Shown in pieces: positions 1-12,137 of a DNA stretch of 24,365 bases (positions are counted from its first letter, which is position 1; each line of letters starts with the position of its first letter). The stretch covers positions 1 to 24,365 of the forward strand of contig SFPH01000004.1 in the NCBI GenBank assembly GCA_004552115.1, given 5' to 3'. A model generated the notes under the pieces. It was not told the origin of the DNA, ran no database searches, and saw only the letters and a program-made list of their open reading frames with translations. Source of the stretch: Bacteroidales bacterium. Its GTDB lineage: Bacteria > Bacteroidota > Bacteroidia > Bacteroidales > UBA932. Both the position numbers and the translations under genes were made by a program.

Positions 1-1
1 A

Positions 2-2167
2 GGCCTCTATGCGGACCCGGAAATCCCGGATGCCGACGGGCCTTGCACATTGTACTACAAGGCGGACGATGCCAAATTCAAAGGCTGGACAGACGACCTC
101 TATGCGCATATCGGTATCGTAGGTACCGAATGGACTTTCGTGCAGGCAGAATGGAACGAGAACATCGACAAATGCAAGTGGATTCCGACCGGAGAGACCG
201 ATCTCTGGAAACTGGAAATCACCCCGACCATCAGGGAATGGTTCGGCTCGGGCGATGCCGAGGTCAGCAAAATCGGCGTGGTGGTCCGCAGCAAGGATGG
301 AAGCAAGCAGACTCCCGACCTCTTCGTCCAGGTCAGCGATACCAAGAACAAGTTCGAGCCTGTGGACCCGGTAAAGGAGGCTATGCCGTCCGGATGCAGC
401 CACGGCATCAATTACAATCCAGACGGTTCCGTGACCGTAGTCCTTTACGACAAGGACAAGAACGGAGCCTCGTACGACTGGTGCTACGTCATCGGAGACT
501 TCTCAGGCTGGCAGAGACAGAGCGAGTATGCCATGAAGCGCGACGACGCGGCAGGATGCTGGTGGTACACATTCACCGGCGTCGATCCCGACAGGGAATA
601 TATGTTCCAGTACTATCTCGGCAAGAAGGACGGCACTGCAGCCAAGGTTCACGACCCTTACACCGAGATTGTATATGACGGATACAATGACAAATACATC
701 ACCTCCACCACGTACCCGGATCTCCCGGCTTACCCGGAGGGGACCAGCGGACTGGTTTCCGCATTCAAAGTGAACAAAGACTCTTACAGCTGGCAGAATA
801 CGTCATTCTCTGTCAGCGATCCTGATGACATTGTCATCTACGAAATGCATTTCCGCGACTTCACATCTACCGGCGACATCAACGGTGCGATGGAGAAGCT
901 CGACTATCTCCAGACACTCGGTGTCAATGCCATCGAGCTGATGCCGGTTCAGGAATTTGAGGGCAATGACAGCTGGGGTTATAACCCTTGCTCATACTTC
1001 GCCCTTGACAAGGCTTACGGAACCCGCAGGATGTACAGGGAATTTGTGGATGCCTGCCACTCCAGAGGCATTGCGGTGCTCGTGGACGTGGTGTACAACC
1101 AGGCTACGGGTGCACATCCTTACGCGAAACTCTACTGGGATGCGACCAACAACAAGACCGCTTCCAACAACCCTTGGTTCAATGTTGACGCTCCTCATCC
1201 ATACAGCGTGTTCCACGACTGGAACCACGAATTCGAACTCACAAGGGAGCACGTGAAAAAGAGCCTCCGCTACCTCATCGAGGAGTACAGGGTGGACGGA
1301 TTCAGGTTCGACCTCACCAAGGGATTCACCAACAAGAACAGCACAGAGAGTACGGCATCCAACTATGACCAGAGCCGTATCGACATTCTCAAGGACTACA
1401 ACAATGCCATCCGCGAGGTGAAGAGCGATGCCATAGTGATCCTCGAGCATTTCTGTGCGCAGGATGAGGAGAAGGCCCTCGCCCAGGCCGGGATGAAGGT
1501 TTGGAGAAATATGAACAATGCCTACTGCCAGGCCGCCATGGGATTCTCATCAGACAGCGACTTCTCCGGTCTCTGGACGGGCAGTTCAATGCCGTTCGGC
1601 TCATACGTAGGCTTTATGGAAAGCCACGACGAGGAGAGAACCGCCTACAAATCGAAGGCTTACGGCAATTCGGCAATCAAGGGCAACCTCTCCGCAAGGA
1701 TGAAGAGAGAGGCCCTCAACGCTGCATTCTTCCTCACAGTTCCGGGTCCAAAGATGCTTTGGCAGTTCCAGGAACTCGGCTATGACGAATCCATCGAGAC
1801 AGGCGGCAGGACCGGCAAGAAGCCTCTGCATTGGGAGTATTACGAGGATGCCGACAGAAAGGCATTGTATGACACATACGCTAAACTCCTGAAATTCAGG
1901 AGGGAGAATCCGGAACTCTTCAGGAGCGACGCCTCATTCTCCTGGAAGGTCGGAACAGGAAACTGGTCAAACGGAAGGACAATCACCTGCTCCGCAGGCT
2001 CCAAGGGCCTGATTGTAGCCGGCAACTTCGATCTCAGCGCCAGGGAAGTAACTGTCACTGTGCCTGAAGGGAACTGGAAAAACTATTTCACCGGAGAGAT
2101 GGTCGAGGGTGGAAATATTATTCCATTCAGCCTCGAATCAGGAGAATTCGTGATGCTTGTGAAATAA
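2..2167 (+). CDS. GH13 alpha-amylase-family glycosidase with N-terminal beta-sandwich region, 5'-partial
   Basis: Endo-acting alpha-glucan hydrolase, probably secreted or surface-bound. The frame is open from base 2, so the N-terminus and any signal peptide lie outside the window; the TTG at 50 is not a credible start. Numbering from that TTG, residues about 1-100 resemble the beta-sandwich found ahead of many Bacteroidota amylases. Residues about 120-215 look like a CBM48/isoamylase-N type domain (YVIGDFSGW). The catalytic barrel runs from about 255 to 620. GH13 regions are visible: I (DVVYNQ, D346), II (GFRFDLTKG, nucleophile D421), III (ILEH, acid/base E466) and IV (ESHDEE, H526-D527). Region I has Gln where GH13 enzymes normally have His. 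A short beta-sandwich C domain ends the protein. It is followed after 9 bp by the CotH-like gene, so it is co-transcribed with the other alpha-glucan enzymes. Exact specificity (alpha-amylase versus pullulanase-like) cannot be settled from sequence. Confidence 0.9.
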   Translation, partial: GLYADPEIPDADGPCTLYYKADDAKFKGWTDDLYAHIGIVGTEWTFVQAEWNENIDKCKWIPTGETDLWKLEITPTIREWFGSGDAEVSKIGVVVRSKDGSKQTPDLFVQVSDTKNKFEPVDPVKEAMPSGCSHGINYNPDGSVTVVLYDKDKNGASYDWCYVIGDFSGWQRQSEYAMKRDDAAGCWWYTFTGVDPDREYMFQYYLGKKDGTAAKVHDPYTEIVYDGYNDKYITSTTYPDLPAYPEGTSGLVSAFKVNKDSYSWQNTSFSVSDPDDIVIYEMHFRDFTSTGDINGAMEKLDYLQTLGVNAIELMPVQEFEGNDSWGYNPCSYFALDKAYGTRRMYREFVDACHSRGIAVLVDVVYNQATGAHPYAKLYWDATNNKTASNNPWFNVDAPHPYSVFHDWNHEFELTREHVKKSLRYLIEEYRVDGFRFDLTKGFTNKNSTESTASNYDQSRIDILKDYNNAIREVKSDAIVILEHFCAQDEEKALAQAGMKVWRNMNNAYCQAAMGFSSDSDFSGLWTGSSMPFGSYVGFMESHDEERTAYKSKAYGNSAIKGNLSARMKREALNAAFFLTVPGPKMLWQFQELGYDESIETGGRTGKKPLHWEYYEDADRKALYDTYAKLLKFRRENPELFRSDASFSWKVGTGNWSNGRTITCSAGSKGLIVAGNFDLSAREVTVTVPEGNWKNYFTGEMVEGGNIIPFSLESGEFVMLVK

Positions 2168-2176
2168 CGTAACCAT

Positions 2177-3736
2177 ATGAGATTCAGGTTTATAACCTTA
2201 TCCTTACACCTTGCGGCACTGCTTGCCTTTGCCGTCCTGCCATCCTGTGACAAGGACCCGCTGAACAACGGAACGACCAGCAGCGGAGAAACCGGCAGCG
2301 GAGGGAACAACGGAGGGAACAGCGGCGAAAATGACGGTGGGAACAGCGGCAGCGGCGACAATACCGGCGACAATACCGGCGGCATCACCGGGGGAAACGG
2401 GGGAAACGGGGGCAGCGGCAACGACGGCGGCTACACGGCCGAGGAGGGCCTGGCCTATGTCTTTGACGGAAGCTGTATCCCGGAAATACACATCTCGGTG
2501 ACGCCTGACCAGTGGAATGCCCTGCTCAATGCCTATGATGCCGATTCCAACACTGCCACCTACATCAGCTGCAACGTACTTTACGACAAGGCCGGAGAGC
2601 AGACCCGCATCAATGATTGCGGTCTCCGCCTGAAGGGCAACACTTCCCGCAGGCGTCCGGAAGGCAATACCGGACAGATGCACGAGGCCGGCAACACTGA
2701 CTGGCACCATTGCCATTTCCAGCTGAATTTCACCAAGAACTTCAAGGATACGGCTCACGAACTCCACGGAGTCAAGAAGCTATATTTCAAGTGGTTCAAG
2801 GACGACCCGGCCTATGTGCGCGAACTTTACTGCTATGATCTCTTCCGTCGCTACGGCATCTGGACCGCGCCCCATTCCGCTTACTGCCGCCTGTGGATAA
2901 AGGTCGAGGGAGACCCGAAGGAGGCCTATTACGGAGTCTATGATATGATAGAACTCATCGACGGCCGCTATGCAAACGCCCGTGAGCAGCAGTTCGTCAA
3001 CAAGGACGGGTTTGTCTGGAAATGCAGCTACGGCGCAACTCTCACTTCCACTGACTCCGGGCTGTTCGGAAACGACGGCAGCGACAAAACCTACGAACTG
3101 AAGACGCAGACGGCGAACTATGCGGCTGCAGAGGCACAGCTCAAGGATTTCATCCTCAAGCTGACGGGCAAGGGAGAAGAGAGCTTCTACACCTGGATCA
3201 AGCAGGTATGTGACGTCGAGCTGCTCCTGAAGACCTATGCCGTGAATGTGGCTGTGGGAATGTGGGATGACTATTGGAACAACAAGAACAACTTCTATAT
3301 ATACTTCAATTCCCAGGACAAGTTAAACTACAAGTTCTTCTTCATCCCTTACGACTACGACAACACTCTCGGCACCTCCAGCAATTGCGGAAACCAGAGC
3401 GACTCGGGACGACAGGATCCATTCAACTGGGGCGACAATGGCAATTTATTGATCTACAGGCTCTTGAAGTTTGAAGACTTTCGTAAGATATATAATGACG
3501 CCCTGCTTGAACTCTGCAGCAGCTCGAAGGACCTCTTCTGCTACAGCGCCAGCACTGCACGCATATGCGCCTGGCAGGACAGCATACGCCCTTATGTCCA
3601 GAACGACACCGGTGAGGATATGAGCATCGAGGACAGACCGGCATCGTGGGGTAACCACGGCGAGTACAGGATACTGGATCCGAACAACAACTTCTTCCTT
3701 GTCAAGACACAAACCATCAATCAATACTGCAAATGA
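2177..3736 (+). CDS. CotH-family kinase-like lipoprotein
   Basis: A 519-residue predicted lipoprotein of the CotH family (Pfam PF08757), whose founding member, Bacillus CotH, is a secreted protein kinase. A signal peptide ends in lipobox LPSC (C24) followed by DKD, an acidic stretch of the kind that directs Bacteroidota lipoproteins to the cell surface. Residues 32-86 are a Gly/Asn/Ser/Thr linker. The CotH domain fills about 95-510: LRLKGNTSRR, KKLYFKW, YYGVYDMIE (about 253), WDDYWNNKNN (about 364) and FIPYDYDNTLG (about 390). The last supplies the Asp residues expected for metal/ATP binding. It sits between two GH13 genes, and its stop overlaps the next start as ATGA, so translation is probably coupled. 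A structural role in glycan or protein binding without kinase activity is possible. Family assignment is firm; substrate and role in the locus are unknown. Confidence 0.88.
   Translation: MRFRFITLSLHLAALLAFAVLPSCDKDPLNNGTTSSGETGSGGNNGGNSGENDGGNSGSGDNTGDNTGGITGGNGGNGGSGNDGGYTAEEGLAYVFDGSCIPEIHISVTPDQWNALLNAYDADSNTATYISCNVLYDKAGEQTRINDCGLRLKGNTSRRRPEGNTGQMHEAGNTDWHHCHFQLNFTKNFKDTAHELHGVKKLYFKWFKDDPAYVRELYCYDLFRRYGIWTAPHSAYCRLWIKVEGDPKEAYYGVYDMIELIDGRYANAREQQFVNKDGFVWKCSYGATLTSTDSGLFGNDGSDKTYELKTQTANYAAAEAQLKDFILKLTGKGEESFYTWIKQVCDVELLLKTYAVNVAVGMWDDYWNNKNNFYIYFNSQDKLNYKFFFIPYDYDNTLGTSSNCGNQSDSGRQDPFNWGDNGNLLIYRLLKFEDFRKIYNDALLELCSSSKDLFCYSASTARICAWQDSIRPYVQNDTGEDMSIEDRPASWGNHGEYRILDPNNNFFLVKTQTINQYCK
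2265..2435 (+). repeat. Low-complexity Gly/Asn/Ser linker-coding repeats inside the CotH-like gene
   Basis: The DNA encoding residues 32-86 of the CotH-like lipoprotein is a G/A-rich degenerate repeat. It includes two adjacent copies of GGCGACAATACC and two of GGGGGAAAC, plus several GGAGGGAAC-like units. Nearly all units are in-frame multiples of three, as expected for a spacer that lifts the domain away from the lipid anchor. Confidence 0.75.
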
Positions 3737-5049
3737 AACGGCAATATGCTAAACTGGCTGTAACTGCAGCCTCTCTTCTCCTTGCGCTGTCACTGCTGCA
3801 TGCCTGCAGCGAAAAGGGACCTCACGCATCCTGGACCTATGACAGCGTCGTCTATGAAATGAATGTGCGCCAGTACACCGCAGAAGGCAATTTTCAGGCT
3901 GCCGCAAAGCAGCTTCCCCGTCTCAAGGAACTCGGGGTGGACATTGTGTGGCTTATGCCTATTTATGAAATAGGTCAGAAGGAGCGCAAGGGAAGCCTCG
4001 GCTCATACTATGCCATACGTGACTACACCTCTGTCAATCCCGAATTCGGTGACTATGCGGATTTCGACCATTTCGTATCCGAAGCCCACGCTCTCGGTCT
4101 GAAAGTCATTCTCGACTTCGTGGCGAATCACACTTCCCCGGACTGTCCGTGGGTGAGCGAAAAGCCTTCCGACTGGTATTTGCGTGACTCCCTGGGCAAT
4201 ACCATAGTGGAATACGACTGGACCGACATAGCCAAGCTCAATTACGAAAATGCCGATATGCGCGCAGCCGTGCAGGATGCAATGCGCTTCTGGCTCGACA
4301 GGGGGATTGACGGTTTCCGCTGCGATATGGCTTTCATCGTGCCGCAGGATTTCTGGACCGAAACCATCAGTACCCTGCGTTCCGAGTACAGGCAGGAGCT
4401 CTATTTCCTCGCGGAGGGAGAAAAGCCATGGCTCCATGACGCCGGCTTCGACGCCTCCTATTCCTGGGAGCTGCACCATATGCTCAATGCCATTGCACAG
4501 GGCAAGTCCAATGCGGATTCGCTCAGGAACTATCTCGTGCGCAATGTCGAGGAATACGGCAATGACGCATTCCGACTGATGTTCACATCCAACCACGATG
4601 AGAACTCCTGGGCCGGGACGGAGTTCGAGAGAATGGGAGACGCTGCGGAGTTGATGGCAGCATTGACATTCACCCTTCCTCAGGGACAGCCGCTCATCTA
4701 CACAGGCCAGGAGGTCGGCTTCGACCACCGCTTCCTCTTCTTCGAGAAGGACCCGATCACGGACTGGGAGGAGAACGATTATACAGTAATGTACAGGGAA
4801 CTCTGCAGACTCCGCCACACGCGTCCGGCACTGAGGCCAGGTAAAGAGGGCTCTTTCGAATTCCTCACATCCAGCTCCGACGAGGGAAGCCTTGACGACA
4901 AAGTATTGGCATTCAAGAGGATGAATGCAGGTGACACCCTGACGGTCATCGCCAACCTATCCGCTGAGCCGGTGAATGCCGTTGTGAAGACTTCCGAAGG
5001 AGAAGAAATTCACTGCGGGCTCAATCCTTGGGAATATATGCTGAAATAA
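3733..5049 (+). CDS. GH13 alpha-amylase-family lipoprotein
   Basis: A compact 438-residue GH13 enzyme predicted to hydrolyse alpha-1,4-glucans or maltooligosaccharides in the cell envelope. The signal peptide ends in LLHAC (C25) followed by SEKG, so it is lipidated. The barrel starts almost immediately (VVYEMNVRQYT). Catalytic regions are complete: I DFVANH (D128-H133), II GFRCDMA (nucleophile D198), III LAEGE (acid/base E228), and IV SNHDEN (H288, transition-state stabiliser D289). A short C domain ends in NPWEYML. There is no carbohydrate-binding module. It overlaps the CotH-like gene by 4 bp (ATGA) and is followed 18 bp later by the SusA-like gene. Start choice is fixed by the signal peptide and the overlap. 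It is not the classical SusG arrangement, because SusG is longer and carries an inserted starch-binding domain. Confidence 0.92.
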   Translation: MKRQYAKLAVTAASLLLALSLLHACSEKGPHASWTYDSVVYEMNVRQYTAEGNFQAAAKQLPRLKELGVDIVWLMPIYEIGQKERKGSLGSYYAIRDYTSVNPEFGDYADFDHFVSEAHALGLKVILDFVANHTSPDCPWVSEKPSDWYLRDSLGNTIVEYDWTDIAKLNYENADMRAAVQDAMRFWLDRGIDGFRCDMAFIVPQDFWTETISTLRSEYRQELYFLAEGEKPWLHDAGFDASYSWELHHMLNAIAQGKSNADSLRNYLVRNVEEYGNDAFRLMFTSNHDENSWAGTEFERMGDAAELMAALTFTLPQGQPLIYTGQEVGFDHRFLFFEKDPITDWEENDYTVMYRELCRLRHTRPALRPGKEGSFEFLTSSSDEGSLDDKVLAFKRMNAGDTLTVIANLSAEPVNAVVKTSEGEEIHCGLNPWEYMLK

Positions 5050-5059
5050 TTTAAATTTG
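5028..5059 (+). promoter_or_regulatory. Probable internal promoter ahead of the susA-susB pair
   Basis: TAAATTTG at 5052-5059 is an exact fit to the Bacteroidota -7 box TAnnTTTG. TTG at 5028-5030 lies 21 bases upstream, close to the usual position of the -33 element. The box lies 8 bases before the susA-like ATG, so the transcript would have almost no leader. In B. thetaiotaomicron susA is known to have its own promoter separate from the rest of the locus, which fits. Confidence 0.45.
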
Positions 5060-5067
5060 CACAAGAT

Positions 5068-9118
<4,051 letters not shown>

Positions 9119-9165
9119 TTCAATATTTCTCCGGATAATATCGATATTTACTCCATTGGTGACGA

Positions 9166-9220
9166 GCCTTCCCGCGAGTTCCGTGTTTTCATTGTGATGT
9201 AACGTGGATACCGGGAAGGC
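9166..9220 (+). terminator. Inverted repeat, possible terminator or 3' stem of the susA-susB transcript
   Basis: GCCTTCCCG (9166-9174) and CGGGAAGGC (9212-9220) form a perfect 9-bp stem around a 37-base loop, 48 bases after the susB stop. No uninterrupted U-run follows (ATCTCATTTCT only). It may be a weak terminator or a protective 3' structure. A 12-bp palindrome AATATCGATATT lies just upstream at 9137-9148. Confidence 0.35.
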
Positions 9221-9245
9221 ATCTCATTTCTCCGGACCAGGCCCT

Positions 9246-9478
9246 CCCAAACTGCGTTTGGGTCCCTCCCTCTAGTGCCGAGGGCGGCAAGTCCTGCGAA
9301 ATGCGATGCCATTCCGGCTCATGGCATTGACAAAGAACTGAATTTGCGACGAACCTGCCTACGAAGCACCTTTAAGCAGACGAAGTCTGCGATGGCGGCA
9401 TCAGCCGCCGCGCGGAGAACAGCGAAGTGTGGGCCCGAGGCGATGGTGCGCACGGAGCGCCCTCCCCCGTAATGGGGG
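9246..9478. other. Noncoding run of tandem short hairpins between susB and groEL
   Basis: This stretch shows no credible gene but has at least six perfect hairpins in about 230 bases. They are CCCAAAC/GTTTGGG with a 3-nt loop (9246-9262), TGCCG/CGGCA with a 4-nt loop (9276-9289), ATGCCAT/ATGGCAT with an 8-nt loop (9306-9327), GCAGAC/GTCTGC around GAA (9376-9390), GGCGGC/GCCGCC around ATCA (9394-9409) and CCCCC/GGGGG around GTAAT (9464-9478). CGAA motifs recur at 9350, 9362, 9381 and 9423. It could be a structured RNA, a repeat family of extragenic palindromes, or a transcription barrier between the converging sus and groESL transcripts. I do not recognise the family. Confidence 0.5.
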
Positions 9479-9493
9479 CAGGGGGGAAATCAG

Positions 9494-9545
9494 AAAAAAC
9501 AATAACCCCCTGCCACAGATGATTCTGAGGCAGGGGGCTATTGTT
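9494..9545 (-). terminator. Rho-independent terminator of groESL
   Basis: Two 17-base arms (9498-9514 and 9529-9545, each pairing AACAATA and CCCCCTGCC with their complements) form a stem with a single A/C mismatch and a 14-base loop. On the minus strand it is followed by six T residues (9499-9494 read in reverse). It begins 17 bases past the groEL stop, which ends at 9563, and is a textbook intrinsic terminator. Confidence 0.9.
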
Positions 9546-9562
9546 TGGAATCAGTATTGATA

Positions 9563-11063
<1,501 letters not shown>

Positions 11064-11083
<20 letters not shown>

Positions 11084-11141
11084 CAGCGCCTTCCTTCATC
11101 TTTGAACGTACATCGACGTCGAACCTGATATCTTTTGCCAT
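11064..11141 (-). pseudogene. groEL: GroEL N-terminal fragment (true groEL start)
   Basis: The genuine groEL start is the ATG at 11141, with an AGGAGG ribosome-binding site at 11150-11155, 19 bp after the groES stop. It encodes [22 protein letters not shown], a typical GroEL N-terminus, then runs three codons out of frame to a TGA at 11064. The remaining chaperonin continues in the next frame from 11083. CGCTC at the junction would occur both in the Ala-Leu codons before the gap and in the Arg-Ser codons after it, so a 41-nt loss between such repeats explains the sequence exactly. Confidence 0.88.
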
Positions 11142-11149
11142 AATGATAA

Positions 11150-11155
11150 CCTCCT
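11150..11155 (-). promoter_or_regulatory. Shine-Dalgarno site of groEL
   Basis: A perfect AGGAGG lies 8 bases before the ATG at 11141. Strong Shine-Dalgarno sites are uncommon in Bacteroidota, so this one decides the start and argues that translation normally begins here and not at 11083. Confidence 0.85.
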
Positions 11156-11160
11156 ATTGA

Positions 11161-11427
11161 TTAAAGAATTGCAAGAATGTCTGACTGACGCACAATGAGA
11201 AGTTTCTTCTCATCCACAGTCACCTCAGTGCCGGCATATTTTCCATAGAGGACGACATCACCTGTCTTCACCTCCATAGGCTCGTCGGTCTTGCCAGGTC
11301 CGCAGGCGAGAACAACGCCCTGCTGCGGTTTTTCCTTTGCCGTGTCAGGAATGTAGAGTCCTGACGCTGTCTTGGTCTCGGCCTCCTTAGGCTCGATGAC
11401 CACTCTGTCTGCCAATGGTCTGATCAT
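11161..11427 (-). CDS. groES: GroES co-chaperonin
   Basis: The 10-kDa lid of the GroEL folding chamber, 88 residues, close to the usual 88-97. It begins [13 protein letters not shown] and contains the mobile-loop region (about 16-32, [16 protein letters not shown]), the GPGK turn and the C-terminal [10 protein letters not shown]. The sequence is intact. It is the first gene of the groES-groEL operon, with groEL 19 bp downstream. The 5' region (11428-11660) is shared with the divergently transcribed macroglobulin gene and carries no CIRCE element. Confidence 0.97.
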   Translation of the reverse strand: MIRPLADRVVIEPKEAETKTASGLYIPDTAKEKPQQGVVLACGPGKTDEPMEVKTGDVVLYGKYAGTEVTVDEKKLLIVRQSDILAIL

Positions 11428-11496
11428 AATTTTATAATTTTTGAATTTCTTGTCTTTCCGCCCCGGATCACATTCCGACGGGCAACAGATGAGGAA

Positions 11497-11536
11497 TCAA
11501 GTGACGTGCCATTGGCAAAATGCTGACAAATTGTCA
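11497..11536 (-). promoter_or_regulatory. Two adjacent palindromes and a sigma-54-like sequence upstream of groES
   Basis: TGCCA-T-TGGCA (11507-11517) and TGACAA-A-TTGTCA (11524-11536) are perfect odd-length palindromes separated by six bases, about 80-110 bases before the groES start. On the minus strand, TGGCACG-TCAC-TTGA (11511 down to 11497) matches the sigma-54 pattern TGGCACG-N4-TTGC except for the last base. Either operator-like sites or an RpoN-type promoter are possible; neither is proven. Confidence 0.3.
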
Positions 11537-11660
11537 CAACCATTCCGGAAATGTCATCATCCCCGCAGCATTCAGGCGGAACAACCAGCGGAATCAGGCA
11601 AATGTTCCCCAATTCAAAACAAATATCACTCTATTCATAACCGGGGAATGATAATTGGGC

Positions 11661-11668
11661 TATATTTG
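11661..11668 (+). promoter_or_regulatory. -7 promoter box of the macroglobulin-pbpC operon
   Basis: TATATTTG matches TAnnTTTG exactly and lies 22 bases before the ATG at 11691. No clear TTTG is found at the -33 distance, so the promoter may be weak or activator-dependent. Confidence 0.45.
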
Positions 11669-11690
11669 CGGAAAACAAACAGTTCTTGGT

Positions 11691-12137
11691 ATGAGAAGAA
11701 ATAGATTTTCATGTCTTTCAGCAGCAATCCTTATCGCCTGCGGCATCATTATCACAGGCTGCGGCGGGAGAGACAATGTGGATTCAGGCTTTTCAGCCTA
11801 TGTGGAGGCATTCACAGGAGGCATTGTCAGCGGGAATGCGGACGTCATTGTCGAACTTACGGCACCGGTGACAGGAATCAGCGGAACGGAGGAGGAAATC
11901 AGTGACAGACTGACATCTCTCTTCAGCTTCTCCCCGGCATTGAAAGGAAGGGCCAGGCTTGCGACCCCGGAAAGAATAGCATTCACACCGGCTCCGGGAA
12001 GTCTGAAACCTGGCAAGACCTATAATTGTGACTTCAAGCTTTCCCAGGTGGCTGTCACAGGGCAGCATCAAAGCAGGCGTCTCTCAGCACCGGGAACATC
12101 ATCATCCGCAGCAGCGATGCCTCCAAGGCTTCCGTGA
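11691..12137 (+). CDS. Alpha-2-macroglobulin-like lipoprotein, N-terminal fragment (frameshifted)
   Basis: This frame encodes the signal peptide and first domain of the large macroglobulin-like protein that continues in another frame from about 12090. MRRNRFSCLS starts the signal, and the lipobox ITGC places the lipidated Cys at 24. Residues to about 125 (LKPGKTYNCDFKLSQVA) read as a normal N-terminal Ig-like domain. From about residue 127 the translation loses family character and stops at 12137. An upstream in-frame ATG at 11655 is rejected because it would precede the -7 box and displace the signal peptide. The link to the downstream frame is short compared with relatives as I remember them, which suggests that some tens of bases are lost as well as a frame change. 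Confidence 0.8.
   Translation: MRRNRFSCLSAAILIACGIIITGCGGRDNVDSGFSAYVEAFTGGIVSGNADVIVELTAPVTGISGTEEEISDRLTSLFSFSPALKGRARLATPERIAFTPAPGSLKPGKTYNCDFKLSQVAVTGQHQSRRLSAPGTSSSAAAMPPRLP

Noticed and set aside
50..52. TTG as the start of the first amylase
   Set aside because: The frame stays open upstream to base 2 with sequence typical of the same domain (ADPEIPDADGPCTLYYKA), so the gene is simply truncated by the window edge.
2204..2767. A 187-codon minus-strand frame opposite the CotH-like gene
   Set aside because: Its Ala/Val-rich translation is the complement of the Gly/Asn linker repeats.
4003..4818. A 271-codon minus-strand open frame inside the second amylase gene
   Set aside because: It mirrors a strongly conserved GH13 gene and has no recognisable domain.
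9275..9472. A 65-codon open frame in the susB-groEL spacer
   Set aside because: It runs straight through several hairpins, has no family resemblance and its Arg/Ala-rich translation follows from GC-rich palindromes.
11428..11690. CIRCE (HrcA) operator upstream of groES
   Set aside because: No TTAGCACTC/GAGTGCTAA inverted repeat was found; only the two unrelated palindromes are present.
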